Part shown: positions 1 through 8,713 of the stretch, one piece after another
How positions within the stretch are numbered: position 1 is the stretch's first letter
Layout: the number at the start of each line of letters is the position of its first letter
Assembly (NCBI GenBank): GCA_023258655.1
Contig: JALQWO010000002.1
Location: 11,822 to 36,770 of the forward strand
Length of the DNA stretch: 24,949 nt
Source: Bacteroidia bacterium
GTDB lineage: Bacteria > Bacteroidota > Bacteroidia > NS11-12g > UBA955
Reading direction: 5' to 3'
Made by a program: the position numbers and the translations under genes
The notes under the pieces: generated by a model
Told to the model about the DNA's origin: nothing
Databases searched by the model: none
The model's input: the letters and a program-made list of their open reading frames with translations, nothing else

Positions 1-751
1 TATCGTTTCCACCCACACCCAACCAAAACTTTTCTTGGTACCACATAGAAACGTTGTACTGTAAGCGGAAATAATTGAAATCGTAAGCGCTCGCGTACAA
101 GGCAGGTTTCAACAAAATATCATCTCCGAGATCGATGTTGTAGCCAAGCATTAAACTTCCCTGTGATTGCATTTTATAGGCCGCCGTGTAGTTATAATAG
201 ACATAATCAAAACGAGGCTTGGTCAATCGGGAGATGGCTACACCCGCAAACCACTTTTCACCGTTCACAAATGCAGAAGCACGCAAGTCAGCACGCGTCA
301 CTGGCGGGGTAAGAATCAACGATTTAATAATGGGGTCGTTTCCGCTGATATATATCGCTTTGGACATGTCAAAATTCTGAGACAAAGCACCTACGCTGAC
401 CCCGAGATTCAAATTTGTCGTACCAGCGATAGGGAATGAATATGCATACGTTGCGTAGGCATTATGCATTTCTGAAAAACCCACGCGCTCACGCATGTAG
501 TACAATCCGTAACCCGTGTTTTTGGAGGGTACAGGCATCGCCACGTTCAACACAGTGGTTTGGGGTGATCCGGGAACCGCGGAAAACATCTTGTTGTATA
601 ACAAGGTCACATGTCCCTGGTCATGCGTATTCATGGCCGCTGGATTTATCAAAGAATAATCCATGTAAAACTGGTCAATCTTCGCACCCATTTGGGCAGT
701 CAATCCACCAATGGTCAAGGCCAATGCCGAAAGAATGGTAATTTTTTTCAT
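1..751 (-). CDS. PorP/SprF family type IX secretion system membrane protein (3' end cut by window edge)
   Basis: The reading frame starts at ATG 751-749 and is still open at the window edge, so about 250 N-terminal residues are visible and the C-terminus is missing. It begins with a clear signal peptide (MKKITILSALALTIGGLTAQ), followed by the family's early signature: a short mature stretch, then YSLINPAAMN. The rest is alternating beta-strand-like sequence ending in aromatic residues, as expected of an outer-membrane barrel. The PorP/SprF family works with T9SS; SprF is needed for secretion of the adhesin SprB in gliding Flavobacterium. The gene lies only 6 bases after the stop of a giant protein with a type B T9SS signal, so it is inferred to be that protein's dedicated partner and to be cotranscribed with it. 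Which PorP/SprF paralogue this is cannot be decided without the C-terminus. Confidence 0.88.
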   Translation of the reverse strand, partial: MKKITILSALALTIGGLTAQMGAKIDQFYMDYSLINPAAMNTHDQGHVTLLYNKMFSAVPGSPQTTVLNVAMPVPSKNTGYGLYYMRERVGFSEMHNAYATYAYSFPIAGTTNLNLGVSVGALSQNFDMSKAIYISGNDPIIKSLILTPPVTRADLRASAFVNGEKWFAGVAISRLTKPRFDYVYYNYTAAYKMQSQGSLMLGYNIDLGDDILLKPALYASAYDFNYFRLQYNVSMWYQEKFWLGVGGND

Positions 752-757
752 CTGTGC

Positions 758-3700
758 TTATCGAATCACTTGAATGTAACCTCTGAACTCCTCATTGTTG
801 AAGCGGTTCTTCATGTAGTAAAAATAAATTCCTGGGGGCAAATCTGTACCCTGATTATCCACCGCTTTCCAATCGTTTTGATAATTGGTCGTATTGTAAA
901 CCAATTTACCTTGGCGATCACTGATTCGAATGTCGAACAAGAACAAATCGGCCAATTCTGTCAGATCCCAAAAATCGTTTTCATTATCACCGTTGGGCGT
1001 GATCAAATTGGGAATCTTCACCAATGGAGGATCTACCACTGTCACCAATACACTATCCAAATCGTCACAACCGTTAGAATCTGTGCCAGATACGTAATAA
1101 GTTTTGGTCACGAGCGGACGAGCAATCACAGAGTCACCAAATCCTTTGTTCAGTGTGGCGCTGTCTGTCCACCAATAATTCTTTGCCCCACTCGCCCATA
1201 GCGTCGCGCGTTTACCACGATAGATGGTGGTGTCGCTATGTATAACAATATTCGCTGTAGGGAATGCCAATACTTGCACTGAGTCGATGGTTGAGCAAAT
1301 ACCTGTGGTACCTTTTACCTTATACCAACCTTTACCGAAGAACTTTTGCATTCGGTTTGTATCACCGCTCGCAATCCATCGAATTGAATCAGCACCTCCC
1401 GCCGTGATGTCAATGCTGTCACCTTTACACAATGGCATACTGCCCATGTAATTAAAGGTGATTGCAGGTCTTACAGTGAAACCAAGCGACTGTGTTACAG
1501 AATCTACGCAACCCAAATCATTTTCAATGATGTAAGTCACATCATGAGGTCCTGCCGTGGTGTAGTAATTTTTCTTCGGTGCTGGACCAAACACAGTGCC
1601 CGCTCCAAATTTCCATTTTCTGGTTGCGATCGGACGGATTGAAATTGATGCTGTGTCATAGAATCGAATGGTATCCGGAACACAAGTGCCTTCGTGGTAA
1701 AACTTGGCAGTAGGAGAAGGATTTACAACATACTTTTTCACCATACTGTCTGCACAACCATTGATTGACCAGCCATAGAGCTTCACCGTGTATACACCCG
1801 TATCGGCATAGCTATGGGTACTGCTGGTGGCGGGTAATTCCGTTTGTTTATCGCCCCAGCTCCAGGCAGAGTTCAACAACGTGTCATTTGGGTCAATACT
1901 CACAGAAAAATTGAACGTGAATAAGTTGTTTTTGAAACACTGAATCGAATCATTGGGTGTAATGGTATTATCCAGGGTAAACTGGGGATTTGGCATATAG
2001 AAAGACCTCACATTGCCAACCGCCGAGTCCATACAACCTTCATTCGTCTTTGCCAACAATACCACCGTGTGGGTTCCGGGTGCAGCGAATTTCACTTTTG
2101 GGGTTTTTGTGAAATAAGCCAAGGTGCCATCAAATAACCAGCTATAGGTCATTTTGGCTTCCAGATTGGGATTCAATTGTCCCTTGCGTGTAAATGCCGT
2201 TGAATCACCGAAACACACTTCTTTTACGGTATATCCCGCCAGTGGCTTCGGATGAACGTACACTGTTAGAGTGTCAGTCCCAACACAACCTGCGTTGGAA
2301 ACCACCGTCAATCGGGTCTTGTAAGCACCCGCCGCGGTATAAGTATATCGAGCACCGTACATGGTGGTATCCGTACCGCCATCACCGAACGTCCAAGTAT
2401 AGGTTGCCGCATAATCGGGATTGATGATGTTGGTGTTGTCCGTGAAAACAGTTTCTTCTTCAAAACATGTATGAGATTGAGAATAATTCACATCGGGCAA
2501 GGCAAAAACACGCACTGGTTTGGTGATTGAATCGCGACAAGCACCTTTCTGTCCCAAATAGTTGGAATAAGAGATTAACTTGATGTTGTAAAGACCTGGA
2601 GCCGCATATTTCCGCGATACCGTCTTGCTGGTGCTGGTGAATCCATCCCCAAAATCCCATTTGCGTGAGGCGATCAAATCGGGCAATGCTACAGTACTTT
2701 GGTCATCCACAAACACCGATTGTCCAAAACAAACATCTTTGGGGTCAAACGCCGGAGCAGGCTTGTCGTGCACAATGTAATCAAAGGTATCAATGGCCGT
2801 ACATGCATTGATTGTTGTCACTTTCAACAACACTTTGTACGCGCCTGGATTGGCATAAGTGTGAGTGACCGTCTTGGATGTTTTAATCGTCGCTGGTGGA
2901 CCGTCACCGAGGTTCCAGTTCCAACCCGTGATCGTTTCACCGTTTGCTTGCGAGAAATCCGTCATGGTTGTTTGTTCACCAATACAAACGTTGTTTACTG
3001 TTTTCAGAATAAATGGTGTTGCATACACGGTCACCATTTGTACCCAAGAATCAATGTAATTATCTGCATTCAAGGTCACGAAACTCACGCGATAGGTTCC
3101 TGAATTGGCGTATTTGTGTGCCGCATTCCGGGTAGATGCCGTATTCGAAGTAGAACCCGCTTCACCGAAATTCCATTTGTATGATATAATGGCTGTCTTG
3201 CTGCGTGTTAGATCCGTAAAACGGAAAGAATCCGCAGAACAACGACCTGTCAACTTGTAAGAAGCATGTGGCTCCAAATCGCCCAACAGGTTAATGCCCG
3301 TCATACGCTCTGTAGCAGTCAATATTTTGTAGGCACATGCCAAAGCGAAGGTTCCTCCCAGCGTTGACATGCTGCTCGTTTGGATTTGACCTTTCCTTAC
3401 CACACTTCCCGTTCCACCCAAGTTTGCCCAAGTGGTCGTTGCGGTGTACCCCAATATACGCAGGGTCGAAGTTTCATACACGCCATCATCGGTTGCCACC
3501 GAGTCATATCGCAAGGTTACCGTAAAGTTGGATGCATTGCTCGCCAGCGCTGGCACTGTACCCCCCACATAATGATTCACTTTGGAAAAGTTCCTTATCC
3601 CCGTGGGCAATGAACCATTGCCTGCTGCAGCGCCCGATTTCGCTTGAAACCAGAAATAAGTCAAGTTACCGTTGGATTTGCTAAAAGAAATGGATACGGG

Positions 3701-4243
3701 ACGATAATCAGACCCCATTCCCACTGGAAATGTCATACTGGTTGAACCGCTGGTCAATCCTATATATACTGGCCCGTCCACATAACTGGTTTTGGTGCCC
3801 GCACCAACAGTACAGCCATCCAAAGCGCGAAAAGCATTTAACGCAGATCCCAACTTAACCACACCATCGGTGAGGGTCAATTTGGTCTTGATATTGAATG
3901 TTTTCTCATTGGCATTCCCGTCAATGGTTAGGGTAATACCCGAAGCATTCATGGCCAATTCATTCACCTGAACACTGTCCACCATGAATGTCATGGTCTT
4001 ACCCATGGTCACAGTTTCCGCATAGTAACCCGTGCCAATGTATACCACATCACCCGCGGTCGCAGCATTCACAGCCGCTGTGATAGTCAATTTCGCCAAA
4101 GCCGCAGAAAGACCTGTATTTGCGTCGTTTCCTGACTTCGAAACATAGTAGTTTGCTGCTGAAACTTCTGGGGCAATTGTAAACAGCAAAATTGCCATAA
4201 ACCATGACAATTTAATGCCCATTCTTGTAGTAAAGACCTTCAT
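758..4243 (-). CDS. PKD-repeat surface protein with T9SS type B (gliding motility-associated) C-terminal domain
   Basis: A secreted, probably cell-surface protein of about 1161 residues. The chosen start, ATG at 4243, gives a normal signal peptide: basic n-region, hydrophobic SWFMAILLFTIAP, likely cleavage at VSA/AN. An in-frame ATG at 4306 would add 21 residues and an overlong n-region; ATG 4222 is also possible. Mature residues about 30-110 contain YYVSKSGNDANTGLS and GDVVYIGTGYY, typical of right-handed beta-helix (DUF1565-like) modules. Roughly residues 330-925 hold seven PKD-like repeats of 80-90 residues, recognisable by W.FGDG and YA.PG.Y motifs and paired cysteines. Two Ig-like stretches follow. 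Residues about 1074-1161, starting at IPNLITPNGDNENDFW, are the type B sorting domain that directs T9SS export and is removed or retained at the surface. The PorP/SprF gene follows after 6 bases. An adhesin or gliding role is inferred; ligand unknown. Confidence 0.9.
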   Translation of the reverse strand: MKVFTTRMGIKLSWFMAILLFTIAPEVSAANYYVSKSGNDANTGLSAALAKLTITAAVNAATAGDVVYIGTGYYAETVTMGKTMTFMVDSVQVNELAMNASGITLTIDGNANEKTFNIKTKLTLTDGVVKLGSALNAFRALDGCTVGAGTKTSYVDGPVYIGLTSGSTSMTFPVGMGSDYRPVSISFSKSNGNLTYFWFQAKSGAAAGNGSLPTGIRNFSKVNHYVGGTVPALASNASNFTVTLRYDSVATDDGVYETSTLRILGYTATTTWANLGGTGSVVRKGQIQTSSMSTLGGTFALACAYKILTATERMTGINLLGDLEPHASYKLTGRCSADSFRFTDLTRSKTAIISYKWNFGEAGSTSNTASTRNAAHKYANSGTYRVSFVTLNADNYIDSWVQMVTVYATPFILKTVNNVCIGEQTTMTDFSQANGETITGWNWNLGDGPPATIKTSKTVTHTYANPGAYKVLLKVTTINACTAIDTFDYIVHDKPAPAFDPKDVCFGQSVFVDDQSTVALPDLIASRKWDFGDGFTSTSKTVSRKYAAPGLYNIKLISYSNYLGQKGACRDSITKPVRVFALPDVNYSQSHTCFEEETVFTDNTNIINPDYAATYTWTFGDGGTDTTMYGARYTYTAAGAYKTRLTVVSNAGCVGTDTLTVYVHPKPLAGYTVKEVCFGDSTAFTRKGQLNPNLEAKMTYSWLFDGTLAYFTKTPKVKFAAPGTHTVVLLAKTNEGCMDSAVGNVRSFYMPNPQFTLDNTITPNDSIQCFKNNLFTFNFSVSIDPNDTLLNSAWSWGDKQTELPATSSTHSYADTGVYTVKLYGWSINGCADSMVKKYVVNPSPTAKFYHEGTCVPDTIRFYDTASISIRPIATRKWKFGAGTVFGPAPKKNYYTTAGPHDVTYIIENDLGCVDSVTQSLGFTVRPAITFNYMGSMPLCKGDSIDITAGGADSIRWIASGDTNRMQKFFGKGWYKVKGTTGICSTIDSVQVLAFPTANIVIHSDTTIYRGKRATLWASGAKNYWWTDSATLNKGFGDSVIARPLVTKTYYVSGTDSNGCDDLDSVLVTVVDPPLVKIPNLITPNGDNENDFWDLTELADLFLFDIRISDRQGKLVYNTTNYQNDWKAVDNQGTDLPPGIYFYYMKNRFNNEEFRGYIQVIR

Positions 4244-4261
4244 GAATCCTGTAGAATAATA

Positions 4262-4269
4262 CAAATTTA
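4262..4269 (-). promoter_or_regulatory. Possible Bacteroidota -7 promoter element (TAAATTTG) before the PKD protein
   Basis: The minus strand reads TAAATTTG, an exact match to the Bacteroidota -7 consensus TAnnTTTG, 18 bases before ATG 4243. It lies downstream of the alternative start at 4306, so if it is active the shorter protein start is right. No TTTG-like -33 element is visible at the usual distance, and the motif is AT-rich enough to occur by chance. Confidence 0.3.
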
Positions 4270-4345
4270 ATGCATTAGACGCGTTTTTGGGTGTTTTCGT
4301 TGCCATTTAACACCCCCATGAAGATTTTATGACAAACCCAAGAGC

Positions 4346-4732
4346 CTAGAATGGCAAGTCGTCATCCTCAAAAGGACTGACTGCATTGCTGGATGCCGAT
4401 GAATCTCCTGTTGGCATAGACTCAAAATTGGGCACAGAATTTCCGCCACCCACTGAAGGAGCAGCTCCTTGTTTTGTCACATTCCATGCTCGGATGTCTG
4501 TATACCAACGTCCATTGTATTCTCTACTTTCAATGTCAACTGCGATGGTGACATCGTCCCCATTTTGAATATTGAATTTGCCAATTTTATCACCCCACAG
4601 GTTGAAACATACTTTTTTGGGATATTGACCCGGAACTTCAATAATATACTCCTGCTTTTCCCAAGTACTGCCATTCCTTGCATTGCCGGTCTGCTTGGGC
4701 AATGTTTGTACAATTTTTCCTGTAATTTCCAT
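4346..4732 (-). CDS. DUF3127 domain-containing protein with SSB-like acidic C-terminal tip
   Basis: A 128-residue soluble protein. Residues 1-85 match the DUF3127 family of Bacteroidota by the opening MEITGKIVQTLP, the WEKQEYIIEVPGQYPKKVCF segment and a closing WYTDIRAW strand. The alternating pattern fits a small OB-fold-like beta barrel. A low-complexity linker rich in Gly, Ser and Asn (about 90-118) leads to an acidic tip, FEDDDLPF, closely resembling the tip by which bacterial single-stranded DNA-binding protein recruits replication and repair partners (E. coli SSB ends DDDIPF). The family has no firmly established function that I know of; nucleic-acid binding is inferred from fold pattern and tail. 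It lies between an outer-membrane receptor (62 bases upstream) and the PKD protein, with no obvious functional link to either. A TAGATTTG motif sits just before the start codon. Confidence 0.88.
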   Translation of the reverse strand: MEITGKIVQTLPKQTGNARNGSTWEKQEYIIEVPGQYPKKVCFNLWGDKIGKFNIQNGDDVTIAVDIESREYNGRWYTDIRAWNVTKQGAAPSVGGGNSVPNFESMPTGDSSASSNAVSPFEDDDLPF

Positions 4733-4736
4733 ATCA

Positions 4737-4744
4737 CAAATCTA
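4737..4744 (-). promoter_or_regulatory. Possible -7 promoter element (TAGATTTG) immediately upstream of the DUF3127 gene
   Basis: TAGATTTG on the minus strand matches TAnnTTTG exactly and is separated from the ATG at 4732 by only four bases. If it is a real -7 element, transcription would begin at about the start codon, giving a leaderless message. No convincing -33 TTTG lies upstream in this purine-rich stretch, so the call is tentative. Confidence 0.3.
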
Positions 4745-4794
4745 TTTTTAAGTTTCTCATTTCCTTTTCACACTCACCTTAACTAATCCACAAG

Positions 4795-7329
4795 TTACAT
4801 ACCTTCCTGTCCACCAGCAGGCTTCAGGTCATCGTTTTGCAATTTCCGCATGACGGGCTTGGGCTTCTCAATGGTCATCGCACCAAACTTATAATCAAAA
4901 TTCACCCTCACCCCCCACATATTGATGCGCTGCAAACTGTAATAGTTAAAATCCTGCCCACTGGCTTTGGTGATGAAATCAGTGCGCGGGATAAATGGAT
5001 TGTCTAAACCGAATCCGAATCCCCCTTTGTCATTGGCAAAACGACGCTTTACACCAATCATGTGAAAAAACCAATTGGTGGCTGTCCCTTGCAAAGTGAA
5101 CGTCGGCGCATTGAATCTACCCCACAATTCCATTTGCCAATATTTGTTCAATTTCAAACTCGACCGAACCCCGGCATTGTAGGTGATTCCTTGATTTCTG
5201 GCGCCCTTCAACAACCCGGTATCTTGACCACTGCGGATATCAACCCAGCCCAATCCCCCATTGAAATTGAGAGTCCATTCTTTCCCTTTCCATTTTCCTT
5301 TCAAATTGGCATTCATGTCAAACCCGGTCGTGTAATTCAAACCAATATTGCCGTAGGTAGTCCGATATACTTTATCCTGTCCCACAGAACGAATTGTCTC
5401 AATCGCGTTTCCAATTCTGCGGTGAAATACATTCACACCCCAACCGCCCGATGCACCGTAATTTCCTGTAGAAATTTCAAAGTTGTTCGATACTTCCGCA
5501 CTCAACCGAGGATTCCCAGTGGTGATATTTAGCGGGTCGGAGAAATTTGTGTAAGGGTTCAAATAAAACAAACTGGGACGTTGAATTCGCTGAGTATAGG
5601 TACCCCGCAAATACCCCCCTTTGCCCAACTTGCGATTCACATTTACGTAGGGAATAAAATTTTGGTACGACAGCCCTTGGTAACTCTCTTTGGTCGGTTG
5701 ATATAGGGCGCCCCCAAATTCGGTTGCCTCATACCTGCCACCCAACTTGAACGAGTACAAAGAAGTAGCATTGAAAGTAAACTGCGAATACCCACCGTAA
5801 ACATTTTGATAGTAGTCGAACTGGTTATTCCGATCATTGATTGATGAGAACGCAGCATCCACGTAGTTAAAACTGTCGAAATGATAGTCGCTGTTCACCG
5901 ATCGCAGGGTTGATTTCAGGCCCAATTCCAACAACAACTTGGGATGCAATGGTTCAGTAAAATCCATCTGAGCCGTCAATTCATTGTTCTTTCCGATATT
6001 CAAACTCTGTTCCTTCCGGGTTTCTAAACCCACTTGGTTGTAGCGCAGAAAAGAATAATCCGTATTGTCTTGACTCCCACTGTACTGCAGAGAAACACCC
6101 ATCTCCCTTCCCGCTTTTTGAAAGTTCTTTCGATAATCAACGTTTGCATCCAATCCCAATGTGTAGGTAAAATTATCTGTGGCTTGTTTCCACAAAAAAT
6201 CCAAGGGTTGATTTTCAAATCCGGTTGAGGTACTCACATTGTTATCGGAATTACGCATCCGGGTACTAAATGTTGTGCTTATTGATAGCGCACTCGATTT
6301 GTCGATCTGAAAATCCGAACTCAGCGTCAAACGCGGGCCTCCGCCCCAATTGCGCACATCATTCACTTGCTTGAGTTGATATCCAACGCCCTTGATTGTA
6401 TTGGTTCTATTGGTCCATCCATCTCCCCAAGAGCGCCAAAAATGACCTCCCAAACGAATGGTAAAATTGGTGGTACCATTTTGAATGGACACATCACTAC
6501 TCAAATTCGCACTGCGCGTTCCCAATCCACTCGACAAATTCCCCGTTTTGCCCTTCAATTTCACTTGTTTTAAAATGATGTTGATGATACCCGCTGTACC
6601 CTCGGCATCATACTTCGCACTGGGATTGGTGATCACTTCAATTTTATCAATCCCGTCGGCAGGCAGAGACCTGAGCGCATCGGCCACGCTGCCAGCCATC
6701 ATGCCCGAAGGTCGGCCATTGATAAGTACCCTCAGATTGCGGCTACCACGAATCGAAACATTGCCGTCCATATCCACCTCTACCATGGGAACCTTTGCCA
6801 ACAAGTCAGAGGCGGACCCCCCTTTGGCGGTGATATCCTGTCCGGCATTGTACACCAAGCGATCAATTTTGTTTTCAATCACAGGGCCCGAGACCCGAAT
6901 GTCTGCACCTCGCATCATTTCAACCTCACCATCCAGCGGATTCATGAAAATACTACCACAATCGAACCGTGGTTTCTCAGTCATCAATGTGAGCGTATCG
7001 GCAATGGATAGCACGGGATATCCCACCGCGGTCAGTTTCATCAAATAGCGACCAAACCCAGATTTTAACGGTAACTGAAAATTGCCCAAAGTATCTGTTA
7101 ATCCCCCTTCAATGATTGACTTCTCCCCCAATTTTACCAATTCCACAACCACCAACCCCAGAGGCTTTTTCGTCATTGAATCCAACACCTTGCCAACAAC
7201 CACCGGCGATACTATCGACCTGTTAGCAGTCCCTTGCCCAACATAAGTACTCATATTTTGAGCTTTCAAAGAGGAGAAACACATCACCGCGATTCCCAAC
7301 AACAAAACCAAACGTCTCGTGTGCATCAT
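4795..7329 (-). CDS. Outer-membrane beta-barrel receptor (TonB-dependent-receptor-like, OMP_b-brl_3 type)
   Basis: An 844-residue outer-membrane protein. Residues 1-23 form a signal peptide (RRLVLLLGIAVMCFSSLKA, then Q). Residues about 40-115 are a carboxypeptidase-regulatory-like beta sandwich (VVGKVLDSMTKKPLG, DTLGNFQLPL). Residues about 150-258 are a plug domain, with SASDLLAKVPMVEVD, VSIRGSRNLRVLINGRPSG, IEVITNPSAKYDAEGTAGI and INIILK. The remainder is a 22-strand-type barrel with Tyr/Phe-rich strands and the phrase TYTQRIQRPSLFYLNPYTNF, typical of the outer-membrane beta-barrel family related to TonB-dependent receptors. Such proteins import or bind nutrients, peptides or metal complexes; no substrate can be assigned. 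There is no SusD-like lipoprotein gene beside it, so it is not part of a visible polysaccharide-utilisation locus. The start is a double ATG; either could be used. Confidence 0.87.
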   Translation of the reverse strand: MMHTRRLVLLLGIAVMCFSSLKAQNMSTYVGQGTANRSIVSPVVVGKVLDSMTKKPLGLVVVELVKLGEKSIIEGGLTDTLGNFQLPLKSGFGRYLMKLTAVGYPVLSIADTLTLMTEKPRFDCGSIFMNPLDGEVEMMRGADIRVSGPVIENKIDRLVYNAGQDITAKGGSASDLLAKVPMVEVDMDGNVSIRGSRNLRVLINGRPSGMMAGSVADALRSLPADGIDKIEVITNPSAKYDAEGTAGIINIILKQVKLKGKTGNLSSGLGTRSANLSSDVSIQNGTTNFTIRLGGHFWRSWGDGWTNRTNTIKGVGYQLKQVNDVRNWGGGPRLTLSSDFQIDKSSALSISTTFSTRMRNSDNNVSTSTGFENQPLDFLWKQATDNFTYTLGLDANVDYRKNFQKAGREMGVSLQYSGSQDNTDYSFLRYNQVGLETRKEQSLNIGKNNELTAQMDFTEPLHPKLLLELGLKSTLRSVNSDYHFDSFNYVDAAFSSINDRNNQFDYYQNVYGGYSQFTFNATSLYSFKLGGRYEATEFGGALYQPTKESYQGLSYQNFIPYVNVNRKLGKGGYLRGTYTQRIQRPSLFYLNPYTNFSDPLNITTGNPRLSAEVSNNFEISTGNYGASGGWGVNVFHRRIGNAIETIRSVGQDKVYRTTYGNIGLNYTTGFDMNANLKGKWKGKEWTLNFNGGLGWVDIRSGQDTGLLKGARNQGITYNAGVRSSLKLNKYWQMELWGRFNAPTFTLQGTATNWFFHMIGVKRRFANDKGGFGFGLDNPFIPRTDFITKASGQDFNYYSLQRINMWGVRVNFDYKFGAMTIEKPKPVMRKLQNDDLKPAGGQEGM

Positions 7330-7424
7330 TTCAATCGCAAAGAAACAACGTAAACACCAAAATAGTTGTTACAACAATTGGCTGTCCAAAATTTAATCGG
7401 TTAATATGGGCAACCCTATCCTAA
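7330..7424 (-). promoter_or_regulatory. Intergenic region between permease and receptor genes, possible receptor promoter
   Basis: These 95 bases separate the permease stop from the receptor start, a larger gap than elsewhere in this minus-strand run, which suggests the receptor has its own promoter. On the minus strand there is a TTTTGG (7391-7386), then about 22 bases later TATTTTGG (7364-7357), resembling a -33/-7 pair with one base missing from the -7 consensus. A second weak -7-like TTTCTTTG lies at 7345-7338. A short inverted repeat, GTTGT-A-ACAAC on the minus strand, sits at 7365-7375. No rho-independent terminator is visible. Confidence 0.3.
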
Positions 7425-8693
7425 TTATTTGGCTCGCATCGCATCCACAGGGTTCAAACGCGCTGCTTGTGTTGCTGGAATAAACCCAGCCACCACGCCT
7501 ACCAAAGCAGAAACCCAAATACCCAACTGGGCATCTCCAGCGCTTAAAACCAAGGCAAAACCCTCACCCATGGTTTGCTTTAATACGGCATTCAATCCCA
7601 AAAAGGTAAGCCAAACAAAAAACATCCCAATGATTCCACCGATGATACAAAGCCAAATCGCCTCCAGTAAAAACTGAAACTGAATGAATACATGCGGTGC
7701 CCCCAGCGCTTTTTGAATGCCAATTTCTTTGGTGCGTTCCTTGACACTCACAAACATGATGTTTGCCACGCCAAAACAACCTACAATCATGGCAAATCCA
7801 CCAATCACAATCCCAATGTTCTTGATCTGTTTAAACAGCTGGGAAACGGCATCCGTAATCATGGTCATTTTGTTCACTGCGAAATTCGCCTCCTTCCCAG
7901 GCTTCAGTTTCCTGTATTGCCTCATCAGCTGGGTAACATCCACGGCCAAATCATCCAAATCCACACCCGCTTTTGCCTGCACCATCACCTGTGCATTGTC
8001 GTTTTCGCGGTATGAATACATGCCCAACCCCAACTTCAAGGGCAAAAACACCCGCTCATCGCGCGAATTGTTGATGATACTGGTCCCTTCCGTTGAGCAC
8101 ACACCGATGACCCTACAAACGCGATTTCCTATCCGCAAAGTGGAGCCTACAGCGCTACCTTCCCCGAAAAGTTGTTGGGCGATGGTATTTCCCAAGATGG
8201 CTACGGGCTGACCGCTATTGCTCTCCTCCAACGTAAACAACCTACCGGTCTCAACCGCCAAATCTTGAATCTCCATGAATCCATGGGAAATACAAACCAC
8301 TTGCGTGCCATCCAAGGTAACCCCATTGGCCGCCACTTTTTCCTGTCGGTCAAAGTTGTAAGCCACATTTGCCGCCCGTTCCTTGGACAATTTCGACTCC
8401 AAAAAATAGGCTTCCTGTGGCGCAGAAACGGGTCTGCTCAAGTATTTCCACCACGGATAATTACCCCCAAACTCATCCCAAGGCCACTTCTGCACAAACA
8501 ACACATTGGTACCATATTTTGTAAACTGCTGATTGATATTTATTTCCAGCGAATGCACTAGCGCATACACTGCCACAATGCAATAAATTCCGATGGTGAT
8601 ACCCAATACAGAAAGTACACTGCGGAGCTTGTTTTGGCGAATCGCAGACACCGATACACGCACTGTTTCCGATATAAAAATGCCAAACCGCAT
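7425..8693 (-). CDS. ABC transporter permease, MacB/FtsX family
   Basis: A 422-residue inner-membrane protein with the MacB topology: one N-terminal membrane segment (about 24-46, LRSVLSVLGITIGIYCIVAV), a periplasmic MacB_PCD domain (about 50-285), and three C-terminal membrane segments in an FtsX domain (about 288-312, 342-370 and 388-410). The end, AARLNPVDAMRAK, is the usual closing motif of this family, and the cytoplasmic SVKERTKEIGIQKALGA loop is the typical coupling region for the ATPase. Relatives use ATP-driven mechanotransmission to export lipoproteins, peptides, toxins or antibiotics, or to regulate cell-wall hydrolases. Substrate unknown. It starts 20 bases after the tamB stop, so the two are probably cotranscribed. 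No cognate ATPase gene is in the window; it must be supplied from elsewhere. Confidence 0.92.
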   Translation of the reverse strand: MRFGIFISETVRVSVSAIRQNKLRSVLSVLGITIGIYCIVAVYALVHSLEININQQFTKYGTNVLFVQKWPWDEFGGNYPWWKYLSRPVSAPQEAYFLESKLSKERAANVAYNFDRQEKVAANGVTLDGTQVVCISHGFMEIQDLAVETGRLFTLEESNSGQPVAILGNTIAQQLFGEGSAVGSTLRIGNRVCRVIGVCSTEGTSIINNSRDERVFLPLKLGLGMYSYRENDNAQVMVQAKAGVDLDDLAVDVTQLMRQYRKLKPGKEANFAVNKMTMITDAVSQLFKQIKNIGIVIGGFAMIVGCFGVANIMFVSVKERTKEIGIQKALGAPHVFIQFQFLLEAIWLCIIGGIIGMFFVWLTFLGLNAVLKQTMGEGFALVLSAGDAQLGIWVSALVGVVAGFIPATQAARLNPVDAMRAK

Positions 8694-8713
8694 TGATTTT
8701 TCTCAAAGGTAGT

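Noticed and set aside
611..1201. Plus-strand open frame of 196 codons spanning the PorP/SprF and PKD genes
   Set aside because: It crosses the junction of two supported minus-strand genes and has no recognisable domain or start context.
2000..3250. DNA-level tandem repeats in the PKD region
   Set aside because: The repeats are visible only at protein level; the nucleotide sequences have diverged and show no array-like identity.
6485..7048. Plus-strand open frame of 187 codons inside the receptor gene
   Set aside because: Antisense to conserved plug-domain codons; Ser/Pro-rich translation typical of a shadow frame.
4795..7329. SusC/SusD polysaccharide-utilisation locus
   Set aside because: The receptor is of the OMP_b-brl_3 type, there is no SusD-like lipoprotein, and no glycoside hydrolase gene is nearby.
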